The notes: generated by a model not told the origin, from the letters alone. A stretch of 64,000 nt of DNA from Phytoseiulus persimilis (GCA_037576195.1 CM075101.1:2418001-2482000); one strand, 5' to 3'; shown: positions 35,438 through 49,051, numbered from the stretch's first letter. Numbers and translations: made by a program.

Positions 35438-38144
35438 TTAGCCATCCTTCAGCTCGACCTCGAGGCAGGCTTTACCTGAGCTGCCGTACGAAGACGTGGC
35501 ATGGGCCAGGAGTCTGTTCCGACTTTTCGCGCTCGTTTCGCCCTTGTGGACGAGCATGCACGACATCGGAGTCTCACGACCTTCGAGAGCTAGGACGCAG
35601 CACTCGCCGCCCGGCATGACCTGGGCGCAGAGGATGCTGGCAGAGGGAGTGTACACGGCGAGACAAACTCCTGGGGATCGGAAATAGTTCTGAGCTCGGT
35701 TCGGGGAACTGGATCCCAAGGAAACGGAAATCCCTATTTTTTACCTTTGTCCACGTCCCACATTCTAACGCTGTCATCGATGTCTTGTAGCGAACTGTAG
35801 GTGAGCGCCACGATTCCGGCTTCGCTCTCGAGCCGTATCTCATCCACGGGGGCGGTGTGACCCTTCAAAGTGTGTCTGCAAAGCAGCGCTTTCTGAGAAT
35901 GTCGTCATCGGGCGCCGAATCGCAGACGAAACGACAGCATGCTGAGACGAGATCCGTCCCGAAGAGCAATCACCAACCACAGAGCCGAGACCACCATCTC
36001 CGTTGGTCCCCAGAGACCCCTGGGAAGCGACGGAGGAATGGTTCCGGGACGAGACGACGGGGACGCTCTCCTGGCAACAGCTGCGAATCGATTCCCGGCG
36101 ACAGAACTTCGAGGAAAACACTCACTTGCGTTGACCAGTGGTGAGATCCCAGACGATGAGGAATGCGTTATCGAGCCCGTTGATCACGAGGGACGCTTGC
36201 GAAGAAACCGCGATGCTGACGCTGCTGCGCTGCGGTTTCCATTTTTGAAAAGGGTCCCGCTTTGAAGGTCGTAAACTATGATGAAGTTTGGAGCGCTGTC
36301 GGAAAGCTCGCGGCACACGCACACAACGTAGTGGCCGTCGGAGCTTATCGCTGACATTCGGGTCAGGAACTCATGGTTGCGCGATGCGCAGGTCGTAAAG
36401 GAGTTTTCTCTTCTCCAGATCCCACACGAGGAGCGGGAACGGTTTCTGAGTTTCATCGCCGCATACGCAGATTCTGCCGTTGCCTGATACCAGCAGGCTG
36501 TTGAGGAAGCGATCCTCGCCAACTTTGAAAGTGGTTTCGAGGTCACCACTCGTGAGGTTCATCATGTTAACGTACATGCGGTTTGCGCGACAGGGAGACA
36601 ACATAGTCGCTCGAGTGGAGCCCAAAGTACGCCATCTGCTGGTTCATTACTCCTTTCAATTTAACAAGAAGCTGGCCCGCATCGAGATCGTAGACCCGGA
36701 GCTCCCGATTACAGAGAACCAACGCTCTGCGGTTATCGATTGAGACGTAGATCCCGTGGTTGACTGAGGCCTGAGGGAGAGAAGGATCATTGAGATTAGT
36801 TCTGCGCGCGCACAGTTATCTTCTTCTTCTGGAGCTCGGATCTCGAATTTCGTGTCCGATTCGGTCTTGGAAGCCGCGGGCTGTAGGGCATCGTCGTTGT
36901 GGAAATGCGCATCGACGCCAATCAGATCACTCACCATAGAGTCGGCGAACAGCCTTCTGTTCAACGATGCTCCAGACGCAGATTTCTTTGCAGTCTTCGC
37001 TGTTCGACACAACATGGATCTTGTCGTCCTTCATAACGTAGAAGTTGCTGAACTTCTTCTCAGTGGACTCGTTCTCTTTGCTGATCAGCGGGGTGAGGTC
37101 CTTGTCGCCATCTTGAGGGAGGAAAAAAATGAGAATTTTCAAGAATTCTCCGTCAGTCAGCCAGTCTATGTTCAACATCTAGCCCGAGAGGGGATTCCGG
37201 CGCTCCCCGAGTACTCACGCAGTGCTGTAGCCGCGGTCCAGCGGCATCAAGGTCGAGATTTTAGCAGGCGCTTCGAGCATGCTTTTGAGTTGGTCGTACT
37301 TGTCGCTTCCCTTGGCGGCCGCGAGATGCTCCGTCATCTGCGCGTAAAGTGAGTGGCGTCGTACCGAAGCGCGTAACTGGCACGTTCGAGACACTCCGGA
37401 GGCTCCTATCATTGACCGCTTCGAGCTCCTCCAAAATCGAGTACGGATCAGCGAACTCTTGGCACAGTCGTTTCAGTAGGTAGTCCATGTCGTAGAATGT
37501 GTTGGGAACCATTTTGCTGTTCCGGATTTTCTGGTAGGCGACTTCGTCCTGTATCAGCGTAGAGTATTCCTTGTTCCAATGCGTGTCGAAGTAGTCGTAG
37601 AGGATGTCATGACATTTGGGCGTTTCGGGGTCGGCCTTCAGGAGCGAGTAAATCACTCTACCGGCGTGATTCTGCACGATCAGTCGATGCGAGTTCACAG
37701 CGGCGTAAACAGCCCAGATCGAGTAGGGAGCATGTCGACAACTCTTGGTTGGGGTCTATCATCGGGCTCGCGTTCTGGTAGCAGGAGGGTTTCGTCGAGA
37801 GGAGATCCATGATGTCTCGCTCCATCATGCCGTATCTGGACGAAACGAGGAGTCCTTCGAACAGCTTTTGGGTCTCATTCGAGATCAGTTTATCCAGATC
37901 GAAGACCGGGTCATCCGTCAGTTGCAGGTTCACCGTTTCCGTGAGTTCGACGGTGGACTTGTCAAGGTTGCGATATTCTTCAGCTTGGCGCAAGTTTCGC
38001 TGTCACTCTTGGCGAGTAGAACGACCGCAACGTTCGACGGCAATTGTTCGGGGATCAGGTCACAAAATTCCCGTAAGATTGTACCTGATGGGAACAACAA
38101 ACAAACAGTCATTGACTCCGTCGTAGAGATGTCGTTCGGGCTTA

Positions 38145-38183
<39 letters not shown>

Positions 38184-41100
38184 CTTCATCTGAAAGAGCC
38201 GAGTGCTCTTCGAGAGAGCCACAAAGTGGCGTACTCAGGGCGGGGGAAAGGGAGCCATGCCTCCCCCAGAGCTCTTCAATGATATTGGGGATTGAATTCT
38301 ACTTTGATGGACGAAATTGTTCCCCAAAGATTCAGTGTTATCAAGAAAATCTTCACAGGTTCGAAAACCATTATGATTGCGTCATGAAAAGCTCGCGACG
38401 ACGATGATCATCATCATTGTTATCACATCACGTCCATCATGTCCCTTGAGGAAAAAAGTGGGTACGCCCCCGGAGCAACAATAGTTTCGCCAACTAGGAA
38501 TGCTCGAGCTTATGCTGAACCCCAGCTACAGATCTGGTTCTCAATCAGGAGCAAGTTGCGGTTCGGGCCCCACACAGCCCAGCTGAATGAGTCACAGCTC
38601 AACGCCTCATTGAGGAGCCCATCCTTCTCCTTGGATATTCATTGATCAAGAAAGTCCTGCGTGTCAAGACCCTCGCGGAATCTCCGAAAGAGAAATGAGG
38701 CCGGCCCAGGATTCTCGCAAGTTGCTGAATCACAGAAAATGAAGGTTCCGGAGTTACAGCTGCGAAGTCCGCCACTTACCGAATTGCATATCAAGGATGA
38801 ATACGACCTCCTGTAAGTTGCGCGACGTGGACGAAGGTAGAGTGAAAGGATGCCCGTGGAGTTTATGGTCTTCTAGGCTTTCGCTACCTTGTTTCGCACT
38901 TTTCCCAGCCAGGAAGCACAATTGCTCCTGGAGCGAACGGACCAAGCGGCCGAGTGTCGATGAGTTCACGGTTCTGTTGCAGTACCGGAAGAGGACTGCA
39001 CGTTTCGAATCAGCCCAAACGTCCTGAATCATGTGAGCTGCCATATGGCCAACTTCCTTATTCGAATGGATCACGAAAAGTTTGCCGCCTTTGAGCCTCT
39101 GGGAGGAACAGTTTGCAGAACTCGGCTTTCACCGGTTGTCATTTCTTCGCTTTTCAGGAGTGTTTCTTTGAGACGGAATTGTTCGCAGAGTTCCAGATAC
39201 AACGAGTCGGGGAATCCCACGGCACGGGGTGCTGGCTTCAACCTCCATATCTTCATCCCTGACCTGCATCGGAATCGTGATTTTTTTTTTAGCTTCGCTG
39301 AACCTCAGCAGCTAGCTTACCCTCCCCCCTCGAAGTGCCGGGTCGCATTGATCTTTGAAGAGACCTCCGCAGAGCGCTTGAGCGGGAATTTAACAAACTT
39401 TCGGCCAACAAAAACAAAGCCCCATACTCACTCCTTTGATCAACCTTCCATCGCCGAGCGGATACAGCTGGTCAGCTCTTTCAGGTACGCGTCGTTATCT
39501 TTTGTATTTGTTTGGCGTATGATGAGCTTCTGCGCTCAGTGAGTTGTCTTCCAGGAGACCGCGGAGGTGATTGTACCGCTTCGCTTGCCAGCCGTCCGGA
39601 TCGACGTCGTTGCTGGATCCGTACTTCCTCTGACGTTCCTGGGCTCCGCGTGAGCCCGGCGCTCGACCAGATAGCGTGTTTGCCGCGCAAACTGTCCTCG
39701 CCCGCCAGTGCTGAGATCGGAGGGCGCGAACACCTGCAGCATCAGATCACGTTACAGCGTCACATGGTGTCCACATCCTCAGAAAACAATGAATACACAA
39801 ACGGGAATGTAACTCGCCGTTGATTTGAGTTCGCTCTCGATGAGGGAGACGAGGTATTTGTCTTTCATGGCGGGGCTCAGTCCTCTCAGGAAAGCCTCTA
39901 CGAGTTGTGAATGCAGATCGTTCGTGATGTCGACGACCCGCGGCTCGTAAAGTTTTGCCACACCATCAGAGATTTTATAAAATCGCTGAACGACCGGCGC
40001 GGTGCTCGGTGCAGTTGTTCAGTAAAGCATTGAAGACATCCTGCCGAGAAACAAAATGAGCTTTCACCCTTGCTCTTGGAGAAGTCACAGAACCGAACTC
40101 ATGCTTGTCCACTGGACCTCGGGAAGCTCGGCAGGCAGAGTGTACTGCAAGTGGCGGGCTTTTTCGTCCAGTAAAACTAGCGCCACGAGTTTACCCTGGG
40201 TTTTCAGGCGATCGATAGTGAGACGCGAGAGGAGCTCGGTTTTTCGCGTGTTTCATCTGCTGATAGTTCAAGGCCCCAGTGGAGGTCGACGAAGTTCAGT
40301 GCATACCTGGAACAGTGACGAAATTATCGATTGAGACATCCCGCCCAATCCACTGCGATGTCTTTAGCGTTCAGCCAAAGCTTTCTCAAAGCTCTTCGTG
40401 CTCCGGGTCGGCCGGCTCCCGATGGGAACCACAGTTCGAGAATCGGAAAGCTCATCGTCTCCGGAGCTCCCTCGTTCGGGGCCTTGAGCAGAAGTTCTCC
40501 CCAGCCGAGTCCTGTTCACTCACCCCATTTTTCTGAGCCATCTCGCGCACACCGCTGAACACGTTCTCATGAGGAATTTTCGTTCGGCAAGCCAGTCCTC
40601 AGTTGAGATTGTGTAGATGGTTACTTGTTTTGAGATGTTTGCGAACAGCATCTCGACGCCTGCTTGTTCCGAGGGGTTCCGTCCGCGGAGCAGTTGGAAT
40701 ACCGTTTCCGGGTAGTTTTGCTGCCTACACGAGTTCCTCCTCCGCTGGAGCAGCGGCAGCCGGCGGCTAGAGGGTTTTTTCACTTGGTCAGGATGCCGGA
40801 ATGGATGCCGAAAATCAGGATCGTAGCGACGTCGAACACCTTTCGAGATCTTACCTGGATCGCAGGGGCCTGAGGTTGCTGTAGCTGTTGTATGGGTGGG
40901 GGAGGAAGCGAAGTCGCGGGATGCGATGAGCTGGCTTCGTTCGGCCGCGCATCGACTTCGCCGTACGGAACGGATTCGGATGAAGCTCGTCGACCACCCA
41001 CCCCACCTGCGGCATCATCCCCCGCTCTGGAAGTTCAAGGTTCTCGGTATTCTCAACCGCACCTCCTCGGAGAATCATTCGCTCGTGTTGTTCAGAATAT

Positions 41101-41220
41101 GATTCGTACTCCAGGAGTGAGAGGTAGGGAACTTGCGGAGTTGTTCTGTTGAACAGCTCGAAGAAAAACTTACCCGGCACGCTTCTTCTTCTTCTGCGCT
41201 GAAGAACAGTTCGCACCCAT
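35438..41220 (-). CDS. NWD2-like NACHT/WD40 protein, with frameshifts
   Basis: A large multi-exon gene resembling NACHT and WD-repeat protein NWD2. Firm 5' exons: 41174-41220, 40855-41026, 40524-40720, in phase. The protein starts MGANCSSAQKKKKRAG, a classic N-myristoylation, palmitoylation and polybasic membrane anchor, followed by a low-complexity linker. Next is the NWD N-terminal domain (VTIYTISTEDWLAERKFLM, later FVDLHWGLELS). The NACHT region lies at 38780-39098 (KLFVIHSNKEVGHMAAHM ... LRYCN-like strand ... VVFILDMQF) and about 37930-38116 (LIPEQLPSNVAVVLLAKS). A helical region follows (LFEGLLVSSRYGMMERDIMD; DILYDYFDTHWNKEY). WD40 repeats fill 35700-37180 (GLDNAFLIVWDLTTGQ; DDSVRMWDVDK; MSAISSDGHYVVCVC). 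Single-base shifts break the frame near 40240 (T run), 37970, 36583, 36380 and 36242 (T run). Exon borders in 37-40.5 kb are approximate. The role of this family is poorly known. Confidence 0.7.
38145..38181. repeat. (ACG)n microsatellite in an intron
   Basis: About 12 ACG units within the 660-bp intron of the NWD2-like gene. On the plus strand it forms a poly-Asp open frame that is not coding. Confidence 0.9.
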
Positions 41221-43440
41221 AACTCAGCGCTCTGCGGTGGGCGAACTTAACGGGAAACCAACGAAGCGAAAGCTCCGGATGGGGCTACCAGAAGCGCTCC
41301 CTATTGCCCGTCCTCTTCTTTCCGTCGCCGCTCTGCCTGTCGAATCAATAAGCATCGAGTTACTGGCGACGTTCGACTGGCAGGCAATCCTCATTGTCGA
41401 ATATCAAGGGGACGGTACAGAGGCAACTTTCAGGGTGTGCGCTAGCGCGTCGGGAATCCACTTTCGACTCTCGATCACCTCGGAGACCACGCGCTCCTCA
41501 TGGATCTCGCTAGATATGGCACTGGTTCTCCTTCGACGAGGAAATCCGCCAGTTCTAGCGTTGATCTCCATCCACAGAAGCCCTCCACCAAACTGTTCCT
41601 TGAGTTGGGAGCAACGAGGCTCTTTTTCGGCCAAGATGGTCACGGCAACGGGCATGGCGAGTGCTATCTACACCGGTCTCAAAATATGTGGCGACTGCAG
41701 CGAATTTCATTGATCTCCTACCCCATTCTTCGAGGGAGATCGATGGGTGTGCTATTTGTCTCTCTGCCGGTTTCTAACAGAAACGAACGATATCGCATCA
41801 GAGAACCGTGCTCCGAAATATATTTTTTTCCGAATGGAGACTCGAACAGCAGCCCTTTGGAAACATGAGCACCTGTAGCAGAACGGGAGTGAGAGAACTC
41901 GGGGCAGTACAGGAAACGCTAAAGAGATCGGCGATCGCGGCATGGAGCTTTGGGAACACCACCTTCCAGGGTGTGTTCCTGTGGGCAGGCATTGCTTCAG
42001 CAGACGCTGTTCAGCCGCAATTAGGAAGAGCTCCTCTGCGGAGGCAATTACGTCACGACTTTTCCGTGGGTGGGCGGGCGAGCTAACCAACCGACCATCA
42101 ACTGAAGCTTTTCTCCTACAGGTCTTCTTCATCTTGCTGTCGACATCGTTGGTGTCGGCGCCAGGGCTGCCACTCCCGCGGCCGGAAGGTTTAGGTAGCA
42201 CCAACTAACTGATAACTGGGAAACGACTGCACCTGCTCGACGTGACCGATGTCGTCGCTTGATGAAAAGACAAGCGATAAAGCAGCCCATTCGCAGAGGC
42301 GGAACAACGCATCCCGCGGAATATTTTTCGTAGTAAACTCTCAACCGATGAGATGTTTCAATGATTTATTCTTCCTTGCGAATCGCGCGACATTTCTATT
42401 TGAAGAGTCATCCGACACCCCGATTGGTACAAAGAAACTTTTCGTGGCAGTCGCATCTCGTGGGGATTCCGTGACACGTTATTTGCCCCGAACTCATCGG
42501 GAATTCTCAAATTTCGCGACTGGTATGGTTTTTCTTTTATCGAGACGAGTGGTGGGCACGATACCGATGAACATCGCTAGGAGAAGCAATAGGCGAACCT
42601 TAATCACTTCAGGGGGGCATGAAATCGATTACAAATGATGAAAAAAACGTGGGTCGCCGACGAAAAACGGTCGTGTCGAGGCTCCCCTGCCAACTGCAAC
42701 GGGAGTCGCCGTCGAAGTGAACAAGGAAACAGTCGTGCTTGCAGAGGACGATGCTTCCGAATTCCGACACTTATTCATTAAATGAATGAGTGTCACATCA
42801 ATGTGCTACCTGATGAATGGGAGCGATTCGACATTCCGTGTTCCGACTTCGAGAAGAATATGGCTCGAAAGAACGGGTCTCAGCCTGGAGCGGAGCTAAC
42901 GCAAGCAAAACTCATCGCCAAGGCAGCAGAGCAAGATGTGAGGATGAAAACGGCCCGGTTGCAGCCTGGCAACGACGAGAGACATTTGGATGCGACAGCT
43001 CTTCGTTGACTGGCTGGGTTACTAAATCCGATTTGTCTGCCGTACGGCAGCTCCTCTTCGGTTATCTCATTAAACACAGATAGATACGAAGTTAGCAACG
43101 AGTGCACCGAATGGTGTTGAGCCACGACGACGTCAACGAGGGACGCGGAACCTTCAAGGTGCACAGGTCGAGCGCGACTTCGAGCCCGAGCTCTATTCGG
43201 GAGGACATAACCCGCATCCGGACAGCGATCGGAGGAAGATCGGTCGCGTAACTGTTGCGAAACACCAGCTCTGCTGCAATCTACGAAGTCTGACTCCGGA
43301 AGCGAACTCCAGGTTGTCTCATCCCAACGATACAGAGCACTGGAAGTGTACACAGCTCCGGCATCCGCTGTTCCCGAGCGAGGTGGACGACCGCTCAGAA
43401 TTTTCTCACGATGACGTGTGCCAGCAGATGTGCGGCTCGT

Positions 43441-43470
43441 GCAGGCTTGTTGGACTCGCAACAAGCCTGC
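43441..43470. repeat. Perfect 12-bp hairpin
   Basis: GCAGGCTTGTTG and its exact reverse complement around a 6-base loop. Too short for a typical microRNA precursor; function unknown. Confidence 0.7.
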
Positions 43471-46400
43471 CAACGGTCACTTGGGCAACGAGCGTTCAGA
43501 TCAACCGACTGACAGAACCGACTGGTAGCCACCGGCTCTCTCTCGACCAGACAGACAAACCAGCAGTCACACAGTCAGTCGGTCACGAAGTCAGGAAGAT
43601 GAGTTCTCACGCAATGCTCAGTCAGTTCTGGTGTTGCTAAGGTTTCGCTGAGAGCCTTTAGCGAGCGACGCTTCTCATCGCATCGCCTCTGCCACATAGA
43701 TAGAGCCGGATTTCTTCCGATCGCGCACAGACGCGGGAATTCTCGCAGATGGAACAATAACTTGGTGACGTCATCGGCCGTAGGATCACGCTGAAGTTTC
43801 TCGAGACCCGTTCAAGCCCAGAGACATCGGCTCCCTTCTCGAGGCTACGTCCGTCCCGAGCTAAACAGTTCGCTGAATCGGTCGCCGTGCGCGCTGGCCA
43901 CGACAGGAGTATTTCTCAGCAACTCAAAGTTAAGGAGAGCCTTGAGGGTAGAGTGGGCCGACAACAAACTAAGCCCGCAGATGCTCATTAAACAGAAGCT
44001 CCGTCCTCTTTTTCCGTCGACCGTCGTTTGCAACGAGTGCATTAAGCGGCATGAGTTGCAGCAGTAGCGATTGCTCTCTGGCGACGACACGTTATGCAAC
44101 GCAGGCCTGAGACGGGCCGTCGCTTCAATTGTTCCGGAGGCGAATAATTATCGCTGTTGCGTTTGTTCGTTCGTGCGTCGTTTGCCTGTTATGTACATGG
44201 AGCCGCTCATGGTTCGTCGCCATCTACGTTCGCCGTGAGCGGGCCAGCCCTCCCCTCGATGTCCTGCTCCGTTCGAGGCGGCAGCCAGAGAGCGCGCGCG
44301 CCTGCGGACGCAACCGAATCTTCCCGCGACGCTGCGGACATCCGATGTGGACTTTCCATCCGCCCGTCTGCACGTGCTCACGTCGACTTGAACGAGGGCC
44401 TACCGCCGCCGCCTCGACCTGGTCGATAGCATGGACCAACAGCCGGGCTAGTCTCGTTTGCAACAACTACCAGAGCAGAGATCATCACAGCACAAAATGG
44501 CATCAGTTAGCATATTTGGAAGAGCGACGAAGATACTTGAGCAAGCCTGACCGTCTGCCGACTCGCCTGTTGGCAAGCTTCCCTGCTCACAGGTCGGTAA
44601 GACCGTCGGTCGGTCGGTCGGCCAGCTGGTCAACCCAGCGAAAATCCACGAAGAGCCGAGACCTGCATCAGTGATAATTGAGGCCAGTGGGTGTGTCCTT
44701 ACTCATAGTGGTGCGGAACCTCCCGGCCTATATGTCTGTTTCATCCCCGTCGGAGCCGTCCGCGTCATCGACGTCATTCTTCGGCGGGGGATCCAACAAG
44801 CCGAGGCATGGCTGACTTTTAGTTAGGTAAGGAGAATGAAAGGTTGCTCGACCCGTCCGATGTCGACACCGAGCTCGTTTTCAAAGCTTCTGTTGCTGCA
44901 CCGGCAACACGCAAACGACAAGAGAAATAAGCCACAACATGAATAGTTGTAGTTCATAAATGGGTGCATGCAGCAGCCGGTCTCAGGAGTCGCCTCCCTG
45001 ATAATGGTGCTGATGGCACCGCTAGTGTGTCTCAACAGCCTGACGACACAACGAGGAACACAGGCGGGAATAGAATTCTCTCCCCGTCGCGAGTTCATTT
45101 CCAATCGGTATCGCGTCCGTGCATATCTTCCATCTGAGTGGCTGCATTCGTTCCTCACTCCGCTTCTAGCGCAACAGTCATTGACCATCGGTGACACGGC
45201 GCTCCGGTTTTCCACGAGCCGGGAATAAGTTCCGGTACTCCGGCGGCACAAGATCATTCTCGGCGCACATCCCTTGAGGACTTTCTTGAGCTTCAGCGCC
45301 CGTCAGCGGCAAGCAAATCTCGGAGTGTGCAAGTGCCTCGATCGCTGCCACAAGCTCGGAAGCCGGGGAAGACCTCGTTTCGAGGCCGATCGAGACGTTG
45401 TGTCGCGGCGATGGAACGAGCCGCGAATGCACAACGGAAGTCAGTAGGTGAAGTCTATACTCAGCAGCACCATCCGCCTGCCCTTCGGTTACCAGAAGTG
45501 AGCATGCGAGTCGGCCGAGCCGTCAGTCGGGTCACGGTGGTCGCTCTCAACCCGCTGGCCGTCTAATCCGGAACGTGCTCGGCTGAAGTTTATGGACGAC
45601 AGTCGTCGACGGCGGCGATGGCACCAGCGGCGACGGTGGGCGCCAGTCCCGTGGCATCGCCGCGTTGAGGTCCACGGGTACTCTAGCAGGATGGTCTCTC
45701 CCCCGAGAGGGGAGACTTCCAGAGACCGGAGTGTTCTCCGGAACGCTCGGTCACTCACCGGTAACCCAGGAAAAAGCTCATTACTTCACTCGAACGAGAA
45801 GTTGATTTCGTCGCGGCACGGACAGCTGGCTCCATTTCTTCTTACGTAACTCGGAGGCCGTCAACAGTTTCATTCTACGAGAGCGACGCTTTATTACTTG
45901 TTGCCTCCTCCGTTGTCATGACCAGGGAGTCGTTGTGCCCTCCGACTCGGAGCTCTGCTGATTGAGGGCGAGTTGGAGCGCGGTTTCTCCCCGTGTGTCG
46001 CAAACTAGTTTTGAAACCCCTTGACCGCTCGAGCAAGAGACACATATCACAAATGGGGGAGCTTTCTATCGGAACGCTCATTGCCATGGATCTCCCTACG
46101 GCGTTTGAAACGAGGAGGTTCACGCAACGAGGCCTGTGAACACTCGATGTTACGGTCCCAAGCTCTTCCGCCTAGCGCAAGCGGGACCGTAGACCCTACG
46201 TCCAGGAAACCGGCCTGGCACGTGCACAGCTTGAGTATCGAGGGACTCAATCACGTGTGAAGGCTGTCTCAAGATGTTACATGCCGTTGGCCTGATGTGC
46301 GATAGAAAGCTTAGGGCAGTTAGCTGCTAGTCGTAACAGAAGAAACCTAGGGGCCTGACGTTGCTTGGGGTTGGGCGTCGTATCCTCCACGAGCGCCACG

Positions 46401-47935
46401 TACTTGGTCGATCTGAGAACGAGCAGACTCGTGCACCATCCTCTTTGCTCATTCTTGAGCGCGATTACTGGTCGATACACCTACAGCGTTCACAGAATGA
46501 GGGAATTTACGGCCATGCGAAAAGACGTTTCGGTACCAATCCAGTACAGCGCTTGTTGTGAATCGTCGCTTATTACATTACAATGAGGACGTGTTGGTTG
46601 AGAAGAGTTCCTCTTCCATTATCTTCTCCGCTCTCCTCGCAATTTTTTTCTTGGAATCGTTCGACATTGTTTCATGACTCGGCTCCCATCTCGCTGTCGA
46701 AAGCACATTCTCCGCCTCGTGAAAGAAAGCGCCACCAAAAGTTGGAACCCATCTTCTTTCCAGTCTACCGCCTCTCGTCATCTCGATGAGCGGAAGCAAT
46801 TTTTGGGAAGAGTTCTCCAGATGGCTAAACAAATAAACTAAGCTCCTCGTCAGTCAGGACAACTGCCACACGGAGATCCCGGAATCCGCAGAGATTTGAG
46901 AAACGGAACATCGAGCTTGGACCTTATCCTCGAATAATGGCATTCTGTAGTTTTCAAAGATCGGAACCAGTATCCGGAAACAATGAAAATTAACGAAGTC
47001 ACAGTGACACGCGGCCCGCCTGAGGCGACTAGTGCAAATGACGAGAAAAATTGAACTCCTTCGTTGTCTCAGATCCTGCTCCTCTCTCGTTGCGAGCCAG
47101 AGCAGCCGTAAGGAGCCCCCAACACAGAGGCTACAGGTCCACTGCTTGCCGAGCAGAAGTGTTCAAAATTATTGTATGGGTGGACTCCACGCGGATTCAC
47201 CAGGGACTCGCTTCTCGACTGAGACATAGGCTATTTCGTTCCGATTCGTGTAGTCCTTCGCGATGCGATTGGACTTCCCTCCAGAAACTGCCCGTTGACG
47301 GAATTCCGAAAGTCCACGCGTATCGACCCAGTTGGTCCTCCGATCTTAATGCGGATATAACTCAATGAAAACTTCCGAGAACGAGACGAAAAAGCCAGCT
47401 GTCGCGCTCCTTGGCCGAGCTCAGCTGATCACCCCGCGCGGAGTGAAGCTCGCGAAACAAGTCCGTGTTCCTGTTGGTCGCATTCAGTGTACCAACACAC
47501 GGAACACAGGTGCCGCATATGCGGCTTTGTCAATTTTAACTCGGGGCGGGAATCCTCGACTGGCTTGCAGTTGGAGAGCTTGCCATAAACTCAAGTTGAC
47601 CTTTCATAATTGGACGTTATCGCAGGGTTGTCTGAACGCTCAAATGTCGGCCTACCTTCTACTCCTTGCGGCAGGCTTGCAACTGTATGGGCAGCACACG
47701 GGGCTCGGAGTGTCGATCTTTGCCCGCAGCTTTTTCTCGCTTCACTCTCTCTGCTCGCAGATGTGCCAGGCTGTGGTCAGATCCGGAGTTCGGCCGAGCA
47801 CTTCACCCAAACAGCATATTCTCTCGGCTTCGCTATGACAGACACACCATCCACACAATCAGTTCACAATCACCGAGTCAAAACACTAACGATCCGTGCC
47901 TGGCCGCCTGCCTGCAGTGTTCACCACTGCCTCCG

Positions 47936-47966
47936 TCTGTGTGTGTATGTATGTGTGTCTGTCTGT
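47936..47966. repeat. Imperfect GT-rich microsatellite
   Basis: Alternating GT with interruptions (GTAT, CT) on the plus strand. Intergenic. Confidence 0.7.
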
Positions 47967-49045
47967 GAGTGTGAGTGGTATGTGGTGTTGTATCAACCCT
48001 CCTCGCAATCTCTTCCTAAACCAGACGCATTTTCGCAGAGCTCTCCTCGGCACCTGTGCCGATGATCTTGCTGGCTAGACTGGCGAGAGCGGGCGGTTGG
48101 AAACCGACATCTTGGTCCACAAACGCGGTTTGGGTTCTCTCCGATTCTCTGAGGAGTGTAAGAGTCCGACCGTTCTGAAGAGGCTTGGTTCCATGCACGA
48201 GCATGCCATCAGCGCTCCATCATGCTACTCTGTGTGAAACGAGGTCGTCTGCCCCTCACGGAAACGAGCTGTCTGTATGCTCCTCACACAAAAAGTTCTG
48301 AGCACACCGCGGCCCTACGACAAGTGTATCGTTAGCTTCCAGTGTCCGTTGGACAACGTTCAAGAGCGGAGAACGCCTCGAGTTTTGGTGGCCCCTGGAT
48401 CTCCAGCACAAGGAAAACCGAGTTTCAATATTCCTTTTTTATACTTCCTCGCTCTCCGATAGCCAGCTAGCTGACTTGAGAAAGCTCGAGCACTATCAGA
48501 GAGCGCGCAATCTCGAGTCCGTAGTTCGATGCTAGGAAGAATCCGCATTCTCAACTTCAGCCCAGTAATAATACTTGAGTTATTTGTGACGCTGAAATAA
48601 GAGGGGAAAATCCGGAGGTCCACGCGCCGTGGTCAGACGAGTTGCCCCGCGCCGCGGGCTCACGGAGTTTCGAAAGCACAGCTCTGGAATAATAAGAGCA
48701 ATGACTCCGTGAGCTCGGGGCGATCGCTGCGTGAAACCCTCTGGGGAGGCAGTAAAATGAGACCTGCCGGCAACCCCAACGAGAGGAGCCTTGATATCGA
48801 CTGGAAGTTAACTGGATCTGTCGCACAAGACGATAAGACACGAATTCAGTACCCAGGAAAACCGTTTCGCTTCTAGTCAGAGCTCAACGACGACTGACGC
48901 TAGCAAATCTTGAATCTGCACAACTGTTGAGCTGAAATTCATCGAGAACACGATGCGCTCTCTCCCTAAGCATATGGAAGCCTCTGTCTGACGGAGGTTT
49001 TCTCAACGAGAATCCAACGTTCCGTCAAATAAAATCTGATAGAGA

Positions 49046-49051
49046 TTTATT
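49046..49051 (-). terminator. AATAAA poly(A) signal of EXOC1
   Basis: AATAAA on the minus strand, about 330 bases after the EXOC1 stop codon. Confidence 0.5.

Larger units (their letters stand above)
41221..49040. other. Long intergenic stretch without recognised genes
   Basis: About 7.8 kb. It includes the upstream region of the NWD2-like gene, a 12-bp perfect hairpin at 43441-43470, GGTC repeats near 44600-44625 and a GT-rich tract near 47936-47966. The longest open frames (42880-43473 minus, 44129-44674 plus) are Ser/Arg/Ala-rich, without domains, and near the chance limit. Confidence 0.45.

Noticed and set aside
38120-38407. Poly-aspartate open frame
   Set aside because: Translation of the (ACG)n microsatellite inside an intron.
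42880-43473. 197-codon minus-strand frame
   Set aside because: Ser/Arg/Ala-rich with no domain, splice or conservation evidence; near the chance maximum for this length of DNA.
44129-44674. 181-codon plus-strand frame
   Set aside because: Arg/Ser-rich translation of GGTC and CGCC repeats; not protein-like.
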